Source: Mytilus trossulus
Taxonomy: Eukaryota > Mollusca > Bivalvia > Mytilida > Mytilidae
Reading direction: 5' to 3'
Length of the DNA stretch: 64,000 nt
NCBI RefSeq assembly: GCF_036588685.1
Contig: NC_086386.1
Location: forward strand, 50,019,878-50,083,877
The notes beneath the pieces were generated by a model. That model did not search any database. It had not been told where the DNA came from and saw only the letters and a list, made by a program, of their open reading frames with translations. This document shows positions 1 through 11,779 of this stretch, piece after piece; position 1 is the first letter of the stretch, and the number at the start of each line of letters is the position of its first letter. Made by a program: the position numbers and the translations under genes.

Positions 1-159
1 AAAATGACATTTAGTTGGTTGTAAGGAAAACGCTTTACTTTATAAGAATTATTTTTATTTTAATCTTTTCCAAAATTATGTGTCAACTTGATTGCATGAA
101 TTATTAAATCAGGACCGCAAGACCAATGGACACTGTCCTTTTTTCTGGAAGATTTACCG

Positions 160-372
160 ATGCATCAGTTCATTTGAGGAAATTTCGTGACCCCAAATTT
201 CCTCAGTAGAAACTTTCAATCATAAAATTTCCTTGAGGTTAATTTGAAATCATAAATTTTCCTTAAGGGAAACTCGGAGTCATTAAATTTCCTTTAAGGA
301 AAAGTGTTTGGGAAAAATTTCCTCAAAGGATATTGAAGTTGATAGAATTTCCTCTAAGGAAAAATGTATGCA
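160..372. repeat. Short palindromic TTCCTTAAGGAA-type tandem repeat
   Basis: About five or six degenerate repeats spaced roughly 40-50 bp apart, each centred on a variant of AATTTCCTTNAAGGAAA with short unrelated spacers. Each core is itself nearly palindromic. No coding potential. This could be a subterminal repeat array of an unseen DNA transposon, but I see no matching inverted partner in the first 4 kb. Confidence 0.55.
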
Positions 373-1309
373 GTGGTGCTAGAGACCCATTCTTTTAGGA
401 AAAATATCAGGGAGCCAATACCAACCAAGTTATCAACTTCATTTTGACCTACCCCTAAAAATTTGGCACTCAGCAGAGTATAGTATCCAGAGCTGTAAGG
501 CGTTTGCTTCACAGTTTAAATAAAGCTCTTATGAAATCCAAGTTTAGTGCAATTTTGTTGAAGTGTCTTGATATCAACGCTAGAGTTAAAAACTGGGGTT
601 TCAAGTTATAAGCGGAACATACATCTTTTGAGGGCTCACATGCAAGTTGTCATTCAAACAATATTTTTTCAATACAACAAAAAATTATTTGTCAATTTGG
701 ACTTCCAAAGGAGCAGTACAATTACAGGTTGAATTATAGTATACAAATAATTGATAATTGTGGTGATTTTTATCATATAATGGGGAAAGGGGGGGGGGCG
801 TTTAAAATGTTGCATCAGAAAATATGGCAATTGACAGTACTTTCAAAAAGACATTTGATTATCAAAAAGAGAAAGAGGTGCAAATCTTACTAGGTCCAAA
901 TAGCCCGAAGTTAGTACGATTTCTAACCTTAACTAAAACAAGAGAGGAATTCAACCGTTCACTTAGTAGGTGCAATCCTAAAATAGTAATTTTTCACCAA
1001 AACTTCCCAGTTTGGCTCATGCTGGTGTGCTAATGGTGAACAACATATTTTTTGCAAGTCTGTTCAGCATGGAGCTGCTATGACACCCGGTTCATTAGTT
1101 GCAAATTCAACGCAAACGTCCCTTATCTTCAAAACTAAAACAAGACAAGTATAAAATGCATGCCACATTCACTATTCTCTTTTAGTTTTATTATTAAAAG
1201 GGCTTAGTTTGTCCAGGATATCAGGATTCTGACAATATAATGTTTTAGATTTACATTAAAATTTCAATCATTAGTAGTGATAGATAAATGTTTAAAAGGA
1301 AAAACTATT
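373..1309. other. Intergenic, nothing recognised
   Basis: AT-rich sequence with a short G-run at about 786-801. The only open frame (824-1033, 69 codons) has no recognisable motif and is typical of chance ORFs in AT-rich DNA. Confidence 0.5.
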
Positions 1310-1870
1310 TATTAACATCACTTTGAGGATTATGTACCCTTGTGTTGCTTCAATGCTAAACATATGGAAATCTTATATATCCACAGCCTTTATCCTTGTT
1401 CTATCATATTTTGCAATTTGATGACCGATAGATATAGGATTATTGCATGCAGTGCTAGCATTCCTTAAAACAAGTTTATTAATGTAGTTATTGGTTAGAA
1501 CAAATAAAAATATGGACCAAATCAAGTACACCTTTTAGAGTATGCTCGACCTTAGTTACTCTGCACGAGGTATTTTGGAATTTACAAGATAGTGAGAACT
1601 TTTTGTAAAAAATAAACACTAGCACATCATATAAAAGCAAGTGAGTAATCTTTGTTCCAAAATTTATAACAAAAATCTCTTTTTTAAAGGTTGTGTATTT
1701 TCTATAAAAATCTTGGTTTATATGCCACAAAGTATTCTTTTTCTATTACATGCAATGCAACAGTAAATAATAATGTTTTGCATCAAGTTTCCCCCTAGTA
1801 GTATTCATTATATCTGTAGTTTTGATACAATTGATGTTTTAAAAATTCGTACAAAAATGGCTAGCCTACA
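1310..1870. repeat. Dispersed repeat family A, copy 1
   Basis: Starts near 'gaggattatgtaccct' and contains 'ttgatgaccgatagata', 'ggaccaaatcaagtacacc' and 'aaataaacactagcacatc'. It is clearly homologous to 15535-16110 and more distantly to 23285-23720 (and its duplicate 48873-49308). Divergence between copies is high enough for old copies. No coding frame is shared between copies, so I read it as a non-coding dispersed or satellite-like repeat. Confidence 0.7.
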
Positions 1871-2264
1871 GAAGGGTATATAAACCCTAACGTTCGGATC
1901 TAAAGCTACCTGCAGGTAGGTCCTTTTCAATTTCAATATCATAATGCGTACAAAAGCAAACAACTTTAGATCTCTAAGTGTAGGAAATGTCTTAATGTTC
2001 TACTTCATATACATTGTATATACTAGATTCTTGTAAGTTTGACTGTTAGTCTTGTATCTTTCGCCCCTCTTTCATGCATTTCTCAAATGCAAATAGATAA
2101 CATCTTTAAATGTATTTCGGATAAAGATCAAGATTAAATTTCTACCTGCACTTTTTGATAGCAAACCTGTTTCGGATAATTGTTACTTGTACAGGTCTGC
2201 TACGTGGGCGTGTTTTAATCTTATAAGCGCAATGCAGAACTGGCGCATATGGTCACAACAGTTG

Positions 2265-2507
2265 TTAATCGCTGCATTGGATGTCTCCACAGTGTCCCCA
2301 TAACTTTATATTTTTTAATTCTCCGATTGCGTTTTCAACCTTAACTCTATAGTGCGTTATCAGTCTATTTAACTTTCTACATTTTCTCTGCATAGTCTGG
2401 GGTTTTCTAACAATTTTATGTCTAGTATAAGCTGTCAGTACTGGATGTCTGAAAGGCATTGTCGCCCAGCAGAAATAGCTCATCCGGCAAAGGTAATTAT
2501 TGTCCAT
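2265..2507 (-). pseudogene. Fragment of DDE transposase, PIF/Harbinger-like
   Basis: An 80-codon open frame whose C-terminal half reads like the last catalytic block of DDE_Tnp_4 transposases: a basic stretch, then RVKVENAIGELK followed by aromatic/basic residues. In that family the Glu of VENAxGxLK is the third acidic catalytic residue. The upstream catalytic Asp blocks and the helix-turn-helix partner gene are absent, so this is only a relic. ISL2EU-type DDE transposases share a similar block and cannot be excluded. Confidence 0.5.
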
Positions 2508-2605
2508 TATTTCGCATCAACATATATTGCTGAGCATCGTTTTGATGTTCATGAACATATTCTGCCTTCGTTCCATTTAACAACTTGAGTATGAATGTAG
2601 TGATA

Positions 2606-3300
2606 TTATAAAAAAGATGTGGTATGATAGCCAATGAGACAAAATATCAACAAAAGACCAAAATGACACAAACAATAACAACTATAGGTCACCGTACGGG
2701 TAAAAACATGTAACACATAAACAAACGACAACCACTGAATTACAGGCTTCTGACTTGGGACAGGCACATACATAAATAATGTGGCGGGGTTGAACATGTT
2801 AGCGGGGTCCCAACCCTCCCCCTAACCTGGGACATTGGAATAACAGTACAACATAAGAACGAACTATAAATATCAGTTGAAAAAGGCTTAACTCATCAGA
2901 TAAAAAATAAAAGTGGACGTGACCGGGTACTTACACATCCCGACACAAAGAACAGATCTGAGAGTACTCGCAGTTATCTGACAAGCTAGTTCAAAGCCAC
3001 TTACAACTAATAAAAAAAATCATGCCTCTAAGACTAAACACTCAATCCGTACACATCCAACATACAATAGATTTAGTGTAAAGACGTCATAAACGGCCAG
3101 AGAAGAATATGACCTTGTGCAATGCAAAGTTACAGGTATCGACAGATTGTAGATCCATGAAAATGTATATGTATATAACATACTAGTAATATTTAGTTAG
3201 CTTTTAATATACTGATACCAAAATCAATATTTATACCAATAAGAACAATATTCAATGATCTTATTACAGTGTTGAATTGGTAACCTTTTAGAATAAGTTT
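2606..3300. repeat. Dispersed mussel-type repeat
   Basis: Contains the reverse complement of the 'ATAGTTGTCTCATTGGCA'/'AAGGCCGTAC' repeat (2618-2705), followed by a stretch with 'gaattacaggcttctgact' that recurs inverted at 4735-4865. The later part (2935-3200) also looks like a dispersed repeat I remember from mussel sequences. No coding signal. Confidence 0.6.
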
Positions 3301-3761
3301 ATTTAAAGGAGCAACAAGTTAACATGGATCATTTCTAAATTTTCGTGCAGGGTTAACAACATTTCCGTAAAAATAAGGATGTGCTATCCCGTCTATATAT
3401 TGTCTGTGTCCCGAATAATATTGTTCCTTTGGTTCTGTTATCGGCCTATAAATTCCAGTTGAAGTTCTGTCAATACTGCAATCGGAAGTTTACCCAACCC
3501 ACCGTGTAAGTCCTGCCATTCATTTAAAGAAGGCAAATGAATGACACGACTATATGTTTCTTCAAAAATAGGTATACATGCATAAATTTCATCTTAAATA
3601 GTCGAAACACTAACGTCAAATATTACAGAAATCATGTAATATGACGAATACGATAAGATACTTGAGGATCTATCCTTTGAAGATGATAATAACCAGTCAC
3701 TTAATCCAGAGCCGAAAGTATCCTCCAAAATGCTACTCCAGTACAAAATATAGAGCAGTAA

Positions 3762-3998
3762 GAACCAAATGAGCCAGAGGAACCAAAAGAACGAGACGAC
3801 ACAAATGAGAAGGAAATTGAGCAACCGCAAGCTGCCAAGAGGGACAAGCTACAAACACCAAAACATCAAAAAATGCCGCTCACGAATTTGATAAGAAAAA
3901 TCTTTAGGCCAACAGCAAGTTTTTTACGAAACACGTTCCGCAGTTGCTACGCAGTCTTGGGTGTCTCTTCATCAGAGTCTGAAGATGATGAATTATAG
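3762..3998 (+). pseudogene. Unidentified acidic, possibly coding remnant
   Basis: A stop-free frame of 78 codons with protein-like composition: Glu/Pro/Lys-rich at first, then MPLTNLIRKIFRPTASF and an acidic Ser-rich end (SSSESEDDEL) just before the stop. A stop codon at 3759-3761 precedes it, and similar acidic coding-like sequence (EYDKILEDLSFEDD) lies upstream in a different frame, so there is probably a frameshift. I do not recognise the family. It could be the 3' exon of a decayed gene or a chance frame. Confidence 0.3.
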
Positions 3999-4198
3999 TT
4001 CAAATTCTATATTTAAAAGATCGACATAAATATAATCACCAATAATGAGTTGTGTTTTTTATTCGTATACTTTTGAATATTTATTGAAAGAGGAAACGTA
4101 AACAAACTGTTTTCTCGATTGAGTTAAAGTTAAAGATTATAAAAATTTACCGAAAGGGAAATGAAAAACCACGCAAAAAATATTATATATACAGTGGA

Positions 4199-4620
4199 GA
4201 TCAGTTCTAACCTCTCATTAAATCTGTCAGAATCTGTCAGGAGAACTGTTCTAGAACAGTACGTAGAACTGTCAGCCTGACACCTTTTAGTCAGTTCTAG
4301 GTTAGAACTGTTCTAGCTAGAACTGACTTGGTCAGTTCTAGCTAGAACTGATTTGGACAGTTCTACCTAGAACTGATCCTGACAGTTCTACCCTAGAACT
4401 GATCCTGACAGTTCTACCTAGAACTGACCAAATATTTGGTCAGTTCTACTTCTAGAACAGTTCTGCGGTTAGAATTGATTACAAATTCTACGGCTAGAAT
4501 TGATTTATCAGTAAATTCTACGGCTAGAATTGATTTATAAATTCTACGGCTAGAATTGATTTATAAATCCTACTGCTAAAATTGATTTATAAATTCTACG
4601 GCTAGAATTGATTTATAATT
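4199..4620. repeat. Left subterminal palindrome array of the TIR element
   Basis: Repeated TCAGTTCTANNTAGAACTGA units, about a dozen, some with a central CC, GC or GG; they decay rightwards into 'aattctacggctagaattga' units. Each unit is a near-perfect inverted repeat, so one strand could fold into serial hairpins. The mirror array lies at 8648-8940. Confidence 0.85.
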
Positions 4621-4979
4621 TTGAAGAAATCTTTGACTAAATATAAAGGCTTCGACAAAATAGCGATTAATATTATAAAGAGTTTTGCTATTTTGCCGGT
4701 TTTATTTCAAATTTTTCGTCGGCAAGAGAACACCCCGCCATATTCTGCATGTATGTGACTGTTCCAAGTCAGGAGCCTGTTATTCAGTGATTTTCTTTTG
4801 TTGATGTATTACATAAATTATTTGTTTTTCTTTCATTTTTGAACATAAATTAGGCCGTTAATATGGGGGAGGGGGCATTATTATTTCAATTGTTTTACCG
4901 ATTTGTCATTCCGGGAGTCAGGATGGCTCGTTTTAAATAACAAAATTATCTTACCATCTATAATGTAATACGTTGTTCT

Positions 4980-5110
4980 GGTGGATCCAGCAGTTTTAAA
5001 AGGGGGTGGGGGTTGGGGGTCCCAACCCAGGAAAAAAAGGGGGGGTCCAACTATATGTCCCCATTCAAATGCATTGATCGTCCAAAAAAGGGGTCACCCC
5101 CTCTGAATCT
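4980..5110. repeat. GGGGGTCCAACC-type dispersed repeat
   Basis: Contains 'ggatccagcagttttaaaa', a G-rich run, 'tccaactatatgtcccc' and 'tcaaatgc'. The same order of words occurs at 22610-22740, so it is a dispersed repeat inserted in the TIR element interior. Confidence 0.6.
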
Positions 5111-5111
5111 G

Positions 5112-7430
5112 CCATCGATCCACTATAAACTTAAACTGACCATATTTGATTTCTTCATATAAATCTATATACTTTTAGCTGCACATTGCAGGAATCCAGT
5201 TTATTTTAAGGCAAGGATACCAATTATATTGGCAAACATTAATGATTTCAAAATTTTATTTGCAATCAATTTATAATACTAGCATGTCCTCTTTTAATTT
5301 AAAATATTGAATCTTAAACAAATGTGATATCTGTTTATGAGTAGTTTTCTTACCTCGGATGGACCTGTTATAGAAAAATCTTTTGACCGCATCAATCTAA
5401 ACTGACCTTATTTGCTCTTTCTATCTGCAAATCTATATAGCTGCACAGTAATTCAGTTATAATTTAAGGTCAAGAGGGACTGTTATATACAAGTTACAGC
5501 AATATCGGAAAAAAATGACTTCAAATTTTTGTTCGCATAAATTTAAAGTGCCAGCATGTCCTCTTTTTATTCAAAGTATTGAATCTTAAACAAATATCAG
5601 TAGTTTTCATACTTCAGACTGAGTCGTGTAATAAAATCTTTTGACCGCATCAATCTAAACTGACCTTATTTGTTTTTCTTCCTGCAAATCTATATAGCTG
5701 CACAGTAATTATATATAATTCAGTTATAATTTTAGGTCAAGAGGGACTGTAATATACATGTACAAGTTACAGCAATATTGGAAAACAATGACCTCAAAAT
5801 TTTGTTCGCATGAATTTAAAGTGCCAGCATGTCCTCTTTTTATTCAAAGTATTGAATCGTTAACAAATATCAGTAGTTTTCATACTTCAGACTGAGTCGG
5901 GTTATAAAATCTTTTGACCGCATCAATCTAAGCTGACTATGCGGTATGGGCTCTGCTCATTGTTTAAGGCCGTACAGTGACCTATAGTTGTTAATGTTTG
6001 TGTCATTTTGGTCTTTTGTGGATAGTTGTCTCATTGGCAATCATACCACATCTTCTTTTTTATATATAAACTGACCTTATTTGCTCTTTCTTTCTGCAAA
6101 GCTATATAGCTGCACAGTAATTCAGTTATAATTTAAGGTCAAGAGGGACTGTAATATACAAGTTACAGCAATATTGGAAAACAATGACCTAAAAATTTTG
6201 TTCGCATGAATTTAAAGTGCCAGCATGTCCTCTTTTTATTCAAAGTATTGAACATGTTGAATCGTAAACAAATACCAGTAGTTTTCATACTTCAGACTGA
6301 GTCATGTAATAAAATGTTTTGACCACATCAATCTAAACTGACCTTATTTGCTCTTTTTTTCTGCAAATCTATATAGCTGCACAGTAATTCAGATATAATT
6401 TTAGGTCAAGAGGGACTGGAATATACAAGTTACAGCAATATTGGAAAACAATGACCAATGATGACCTCAAAACTTTGTTCGCATGAATTTATAGTGCCAG
6501 CATGTCCTCTTTTTATTCAAAGTATTTAATCGTAAACAAATATCAGTAGTTTTCATACTTTAGACTGAGTTGTGTAATAAAATCTACTGACCGCATCAAC
6601 TAAAACTGACCATATCTGCTTTTTTTATGCAAGTCTATATAGCTGCACAGTACTTCAGTTATAATTTTAGGTCAAGAGGGAGTGTAGTATATAAATAACT
6701 GCAATATTGGAAATTAAAGACCACAAAAAAAAAATCATTGTTTGAGAGTGCATTTCCTACTTTCATGACTTTTATTCAAAATATCGCATCAGAAACAAAC
6801 ATCGTTAGATTTCATATCTGAAATTATTTGTCTGCATCAATCAAACCTGACCATATTTGACAGCATCAACCAAAACTGACCATATATGACTACATCAGCC
6901 AAAACTGACCATATTTGCTCTTTTTTATGTACCGTTAACTCTTTTAGTTGCATAGTAAATCTGTTATATTGTTATGTAAGAATTGATTGTATAATACAAA
7001 TGATAGAAATATTGGAACACCTAATTTCTTTTGCATCAATTAACAGTGTCAGCGTGTCCTCTTTTTAATCAAAATATTGCATCATAAACAAAGTTCAGTA
7101 GTTTTCATACCGAAGACAGACTGGTATAACAAAATTGTGTGTCTGCAGCAACCAAAACTGACTATATTTACACTTTATTAGATAATTATATAGCTGCATA
7201 GTAAATCACTTATAAAATTGAGAAAGGAAATGGCGAAAGGTGTCAAAGCAACAACAACCCGACCAAAGAGCAGACAACAACCGATCACGATGGATAGTAC
7301 ATTTTTGTATAATTCAAATGACAGCATGTCCTCTTTATATTCAAAATATTGAATTGCTAACAAATTTCAGTAGTTTCGATATATCAGACTGAGTTGTTTT
7401 AATAACAACATTATTTGACCACATCAACTT
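5112..7430. repeat. Satellite of about 256-285-bp units, roughly 8 copies
   Basis: Units begin near 'accgcatcaatctaaactgac' (about 5115, 5386, 5642, 5917, 6323, 6590, 6856, 7141, 7421) and carry 'atagctgcacagtaa', 'aggtcaagagggact' and 'gccagcatgtcctcttt'. Divergence increases towards both edges, typical of an ageing tandem array. No conserved frame. Confidence 0.85.
5938..6066 (+). repeat. AAGGCCGTAC dispersed repeat inserted in the satellite
   Basis: Interrupts a satellite unit right after 'aagctgac', and the satellite resumes at 'aaactgac'. The insert carries 'tttaaggccgtacagtga' and 'gttgtctcattggcaatc'. Related copies are at 2618-2705 (inverted), 20640-20760 and 21290-21510. Confidence 0.65.
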
Positions 7431-7577
7431 CATCATGTAAATAAATACATGTATGGCCTCATTGTAAACCAATAATATTTCTATGTCAGGATAGATACTG
7501 CATGATAAAGACAATACCAAATTTCAAAATCGATTTAGCGAGCCCTTATTTCCTCTCTGTATCGATAATATTATTAT

Positions 7578-7740
7578 TTATTAAGAAATGACTGTAATAT
7601 TTTTTCTGTCTATGAAGAAATAACATAAAAAATTTGGTGCACACTGAATAACGCGGGTAGCAGGTATTTTTAACAGTGTGCATGCACCACATTTTTTATG
7701 TTATTTCAAATAGACAGAAAAAAATATTAGTCATTTCTTA
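7578..7740. mobile_element. MITE-like long inverted repeat
   Basis: Two arms of about 65 bp (from 'taagaaatgact' to 'ggtgcacactg', and its inverse from 'cagtgtgcatgcacca' to 'agtcatttctta') enclose a loop of about 25 bp with 'aacgcgggtagcagg'. Arms differ by only a few substitutions and small indels. I could not settle the target duplication because the flanks are A/T-only. Confidence 0.7.
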
Positions 7741-8647
7741 TAATTTAATTCTAACTTCCAATTTAAACCTTGGCAAACAATGAAAAAACGTTGATGACGA
7801 TATGATCACATGACTAACTTTTATCTATGGGCTGATAACAAAATAACGTCAGCCAACCAGTGACCCGTTACATCCAAAATTAAATTATTAAATAATAAAT
7901 TGTCACAAAAGTGACTTTTTAAGTCAGTGTAGTTCATGATGGTTTTTTTTTAAACAAAACTATTTAATGGCATCATCAAACACTACATGACTGATTCATA
8001 TACTTTATTTTAAAATGAAAAGTACATGTATGAGAAGTTCTCTTCTTGGAATAATTTGAAGGAGGAACATGATTGGTTTTGGTTGTAGCCTAAAGTCCAG
8101 TGGCAAATGTTTCATTCATGTTCACATTGAGTATATTTTTCTGACGTTCCAACTTCCATACTCCCAGATTATTTACGAGATAATGCAAATGTAGCCTACA
8201 TAGTTTTTTTACGTTTAACAACACTTTTTTCGTTAAAATATCCCATAATTCATCCACTGTACATGCTGTACAATTTTCGTTTGAACATTTGTCAAAACAG
8301 AATCTTAAATCATGAATGTAAATCCAAGGTAAACAAGGTAAATTAAGATTAAACTTCCATGAATCAAATGCTGAGTTTTATGAAGAGACTGTTAAAGACG
8401 GGGAACGAAGAAACGTAAACAATGATGTTTTCTATGCAATCTTATAAAAATGTTTCTCCGATGAGTTGGATAACCTTCAATTCACTTCGATATGTGTACA
8501 TGCAGAGACATATGTGTATATATGTCTCTGGTACATGTAACGTTTGATTAGTAAAAAATATAGAAAATCTGCTATTAAATAGCAAAGTAATTGGAAGTGA
8601 TTTATTTCTTCTTAATTCTAAAGTGCCCTTACTGTAGTGACGTCATT

Positions 8648-8940
8648 TAGAACTGTTCTACAGTCCTGACTGATTTAGTCAATTCTGCTGACAGTTCTAC
8701 GGTTAGAACTGATTTGGACAGTTCTACCTAGAACTGATTTGGACAGTTCTACCCTAGAACTGATCCTGACAGTTCTACCTAGAACTGATTTAGTCAGTTC
8801 TACCTAGAACTGATCCTGACAGTTCTACCTAGAACAGTTCTAGGGTAGAACAGTTCTAGCTAGAACTGTTCTAGGACAGGTTAGAACAGTTCTATGACAG
8901 ATTATTCTGACAGTTCTAATGAGAGGTTAGAAGTGATCTC
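8648..8940. repeat. Right subterminal palindrome array of the TIR element
   Basis: About ten TCAGTTCTANNTAGAACTGA-type units, in mirror position to the left array and closed by the inverted terminus (...CTAATGAGAGGTTAGAA). The two arrays would pair with each other across about 4 kb. Confidence 0.85.
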
Positions 8941-8999
8941 CACTGTACATGTAGTTCTTAAACAACAACTTGTTGATTCTAATTCTCCTTAAAAAATAA

Positions 9000-9372
9000 T
9001 CTTAGTTGTCAGATCATTTTATGAATTTAGAAATGATGTTCGTTCAGTTTTTCATATAAAATTATATGTAATATTAGTGCTAAGGAGTCAACTTTCTATC
9101 CAAATAACAATTTATAAAAAAAAGTAAACCATTATAGGTCAATGTACGGCCTTCAACATATGCATGCTTTAGAGTGGCATACTTAAACTATAGTTTACCA
9201 CAACGACCAATATTAAATAGGTAAATTATAGTAACATGTTTTGCTTGAAAACTCAATTGTTCAACATTTAAAATCATCATAAAGATATCATTTGTTTAAA
9301 ACGACAGTTTGTATTTACACTTTGAGACGACCAAAGTTTAAATGTTACCTGTAAATGTAATCCTAATCGTTT
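9000..9372. other. Intergenic, nothing recognised
   Basis: AT-rich. A short inverted piece of the AAGGCCGTAC repeat ('ataggtcaatgtacggcc') is visible near 9134. Confidence 0.45.
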
Positions 9373-9660
9373 GATTGATTGATTGTTGGTTGCTTAACGT
9401 CCAGTGGCAAATATTTCATGCATATTCAGGACGAGAACAAGTTCACAATAAATACAATAGAGGCCATCTGGGATGATGGTCGGAGAAATTTGGAATGCCA
9501 CCGGAACAAGAGGGTATATTGGATAGGGACAGAAATTTGGCCTTGCAACAGGCCACCTACGGACCCCTCAAAGAGTTGTTGCAAGGGTTCTATAATAATT
9601 TCGTTACCTGCGAATATCACTGTGCCCCAAAGTAAGATCTGCAATTCATTTTTAATCATT
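9373..9660 (+). repeat. Dispersed repeat starting GTTGCTTAACGTCCAGTGG
   Basis: The opening 'cgtccagtggcaaatattt' recurs at 8088-8115 ('aagtccagtggcaaatgttt'). The open frame across it (9379-9978, 199 codons) ignores the repeat boundary and runs antisense to an ORF1 relic, so I treat the frame as accidental. Confidence 0.5.
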
Positions 9661-9714
9661 ACATTAATTTTCTTAATAATTAATAAATCTGAATTTTACT
9701 CTGCTAAATCTTAC

Positions 9715-9945
9715 GGAGAACCCATTCTCTGCCTCAGTATGGTCCATTGTCGGATTTCTTCAGTTTTGGAGCAGATAATTCGATTATCACCAAACTTGCT
9801 ACATCCTAGGCATAGACTTTTGTTTTTCCTGTACCGTTACAAGAACCACTCTAATAACACGTCCACGATACGGGATACTCTGAATCTGCGTTTAGGTGCA
9901 TTTCATAGTCAATGTCCCTATCATAGTTTCTTTCTTTGTCATGAC
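9715..9945 (-). pseudogene. Decayed ORF1/gag-like fragment
   Basis: Reading the minus strand gives an ETMIGTLTMKCT start, one stop codon, then TQIQSIPYRGRV, VLVTVQEKQK and, after one frameshift, a knuckle-like CLGCSKFGDNRIIC. This matches the region before and across the CCHC knuckle of the ORF1-like genes at 25.7-33.5 kb (for example MKCTETQFLSIPYHGRV at 29.3 kb). The knuckle His is replaced by Asp, and there is a stop and a frameshift, so it is dead. It lies 16 kb from the main cluster. Confidence 0.6.
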
Positions 9946-9984
9946 ATTTTTAGTATTTTTCATTTTTGGGGAAATTAGTTGTTA

Positions 9985-10890
9985 GACGGGATTAATAAAA
10001 TACTCTATCTTTATCTTTATTCTATTTTCCATGTCACATATTGTTCAAAAACATTTTACGAAATGTTTTGAAATCGTCTTTGGACAATGCTACACAAATA
10101 TTCATAATTATTTTAAGATTTAAAGGGCACTAGGTACGCGATACCTTAAAACAAATATTTTCTCAAAATACCCAATTCTTTGGGCAGAGATTGCAGACAT
10201 AATGTTCCTTATATTTTATTTTTTTTTGTCCAGAACAGCCTCTTTTAAATAGTCTAGTCTGTGTGTTGTATTATAAAGAATGCACACTTATAGTTACCAA
10301 AATATATAAAGTGGTTACACGACGGTAATAAAATCCTAGTGAATGTTTATTATACAATTTGAGGGTATGTGGTTTAAGATATTCTCCACCAATTTCACCG
10401 TTAGAAAACTGCCTCATAACTTCTGAAAATTATCCTCATTTTCATAATCCATTATTACAGTTACTGCAAGGCAATAAGTTCTTGATCCTAGAACGCTAAG
10501 TAAGTGAATTTTATTTGGAGTCGGCATATATATATACAAAATAACAGAAAAATCATGAGTTATGGAAGCTCTTGAACCGACTATCACATTAAAACTCATG
10601 CGAACACTACCAAATAAATATGAAAAAAAATGCAATATAATGAAAGCAAATCTATTTGATTTGTAAGCCTCCAGAGTCAAAGTGCATGTGGCAAGCGCCT
10701 CTATGTGCATTGAACGAGGGGAACCCGCAAATCATTTGAAAATCATAAAATAATGAACTAAAAGCATAAAAACAATAAATAATAAATATAAGCACTAACA
10801 TTTAATTGCATATATATTCAGTAAATGCATACAAAGCAGAGCAAAAGGAAATTAGGGAAAAAAAATCAGCTTTGACACAGCACTGGGTGG
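9985..10890. other. Intergenic, nothing recognised
   Basis: AT-rich. A 98-codon minus frame at 10414-10710 shows no motif or family resemblance and is not supported by anything around it. Confidence 0.45.
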
Positions 10891-10894
10891 AAAC

Positions 10895-11085
10895 GACATA
10901 AACTGCAGTAGCATTTTTGACCCCCCACACCTGGAATTTGAAGAAGTCACGATTCTAGCCTCATTAGGAAGGGAGTTCCATATTTGTGCTGCCTCAAATC
11001 TAAAGGATCTTTTACCATAACTTAGGTTCTAAGTATAGGTACCTCAGCAGTGTTTACATACCTAAAATTATATGATTTGTTTTTT
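10895..11085 (-). pseudogene. C-terminal end of a LINE reverse transcriptase
   Basis: The minus strand reads YNFRYVNTAEVPILRT, then after a frameshift SYGKRSFRFEAAQIWNSLP and NEARIVTSSNS. The 'YGxRSFxxxAxxWNSLPxxIR' ending is characteristic of the C terminus of endonuclease/reverse-transcriptase proteins of jockey/CR1-like LINEs. Polymerase motifs are not present, so this is a 5'-truncated, frameshifted copy, as usual for target-primed insertions. Confidence 0.7.
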
Positions 11086-11779
11086 ATTACAACTAAATCT
11101 TCAATAAATAAGGGACATTTTTTTATTAATTATTTTAAAGGTTTCCAAGACAATTGAAATCATTCTACGAGTGTTTGATGATGGAAGATTTGAAATCTGC
11201 AGGAGTGTTTCGTATGAGCTCTGATGGTCTTCAAAAAAACGTATTGAATCGTCAAGCCAATACCTTATTTTGAGATGTTTGTCACTATTGGTAACACAAA
11301 TTTTTACCAAAATGCTGTTTAAAACAAATCATTTCAAATCTTACAATGATAGAGAATTGGAGTATTAAAATGTAAGATTCTTTAGTATGCAACTCCAACC
11401 AATTTCTTCAAAAAGCCTAAAGTCAACTTACCATTTGTCAACATTGACCATGCCGATTTCCAGTTGACTTGGTCATTTTCTTTCCGTTATAAATCCCTAG
11501 ACCCTTCCATGTTCGAAATCCATTGGACAATGCGTCTGACTTGAACAAGGTAAATAGTCACCTATTTCTTGTAATTCCAAATCAATGTATAACCCTATTA
11601 TTTGTGATTTTTTTTTAATCAAAATTACGAAGTTCTTTACCTGGTTTCTTTGATGGGGCTATTTACAACCACGTTATGCAAAATGTATGCCATTCAAATA
11701 CATAATTGAATCCAGCATTTTGGGGGACTATCAGACACTATGACTGCTCTCTCTCACAAGATAACTTTCTCTAGACTTG

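Larger units (their letters stand above)
4192..8945. mobile_element. 4.75-kb TIR element with TA target duplication, non-autonomous
   Basis: Both ends read inward as CAGTGGAGATCA followed by (G/C)TTCTAACCTCTCATTA, and both are flanked by TA (4190-4191 and 8946-8947), as expected of Tc1/mariner-type insertion. Inside each end is an array of imperfect palindromes. The interior holds a satellite of about 270 bp, a MITE-like inverted repeat and older dispersed repeats, but no transposase frame. It would depend on an enzyme supplied elsewhere. The TIR/TSD reading is direct; assignment to the Tc1/mariner superfamily is inference from the TA duplication and CAGT terminus. Confidence 0.75.

Noticed and set aside
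9379-9978. 199-codon plus-strand open frame, the longest on that strand in the first 15 kb
   Set aside because: It spans a dispersed repeat and runs antisense to the ORF1 relic; no domain, no homologue among the window's other repeats in that frame.
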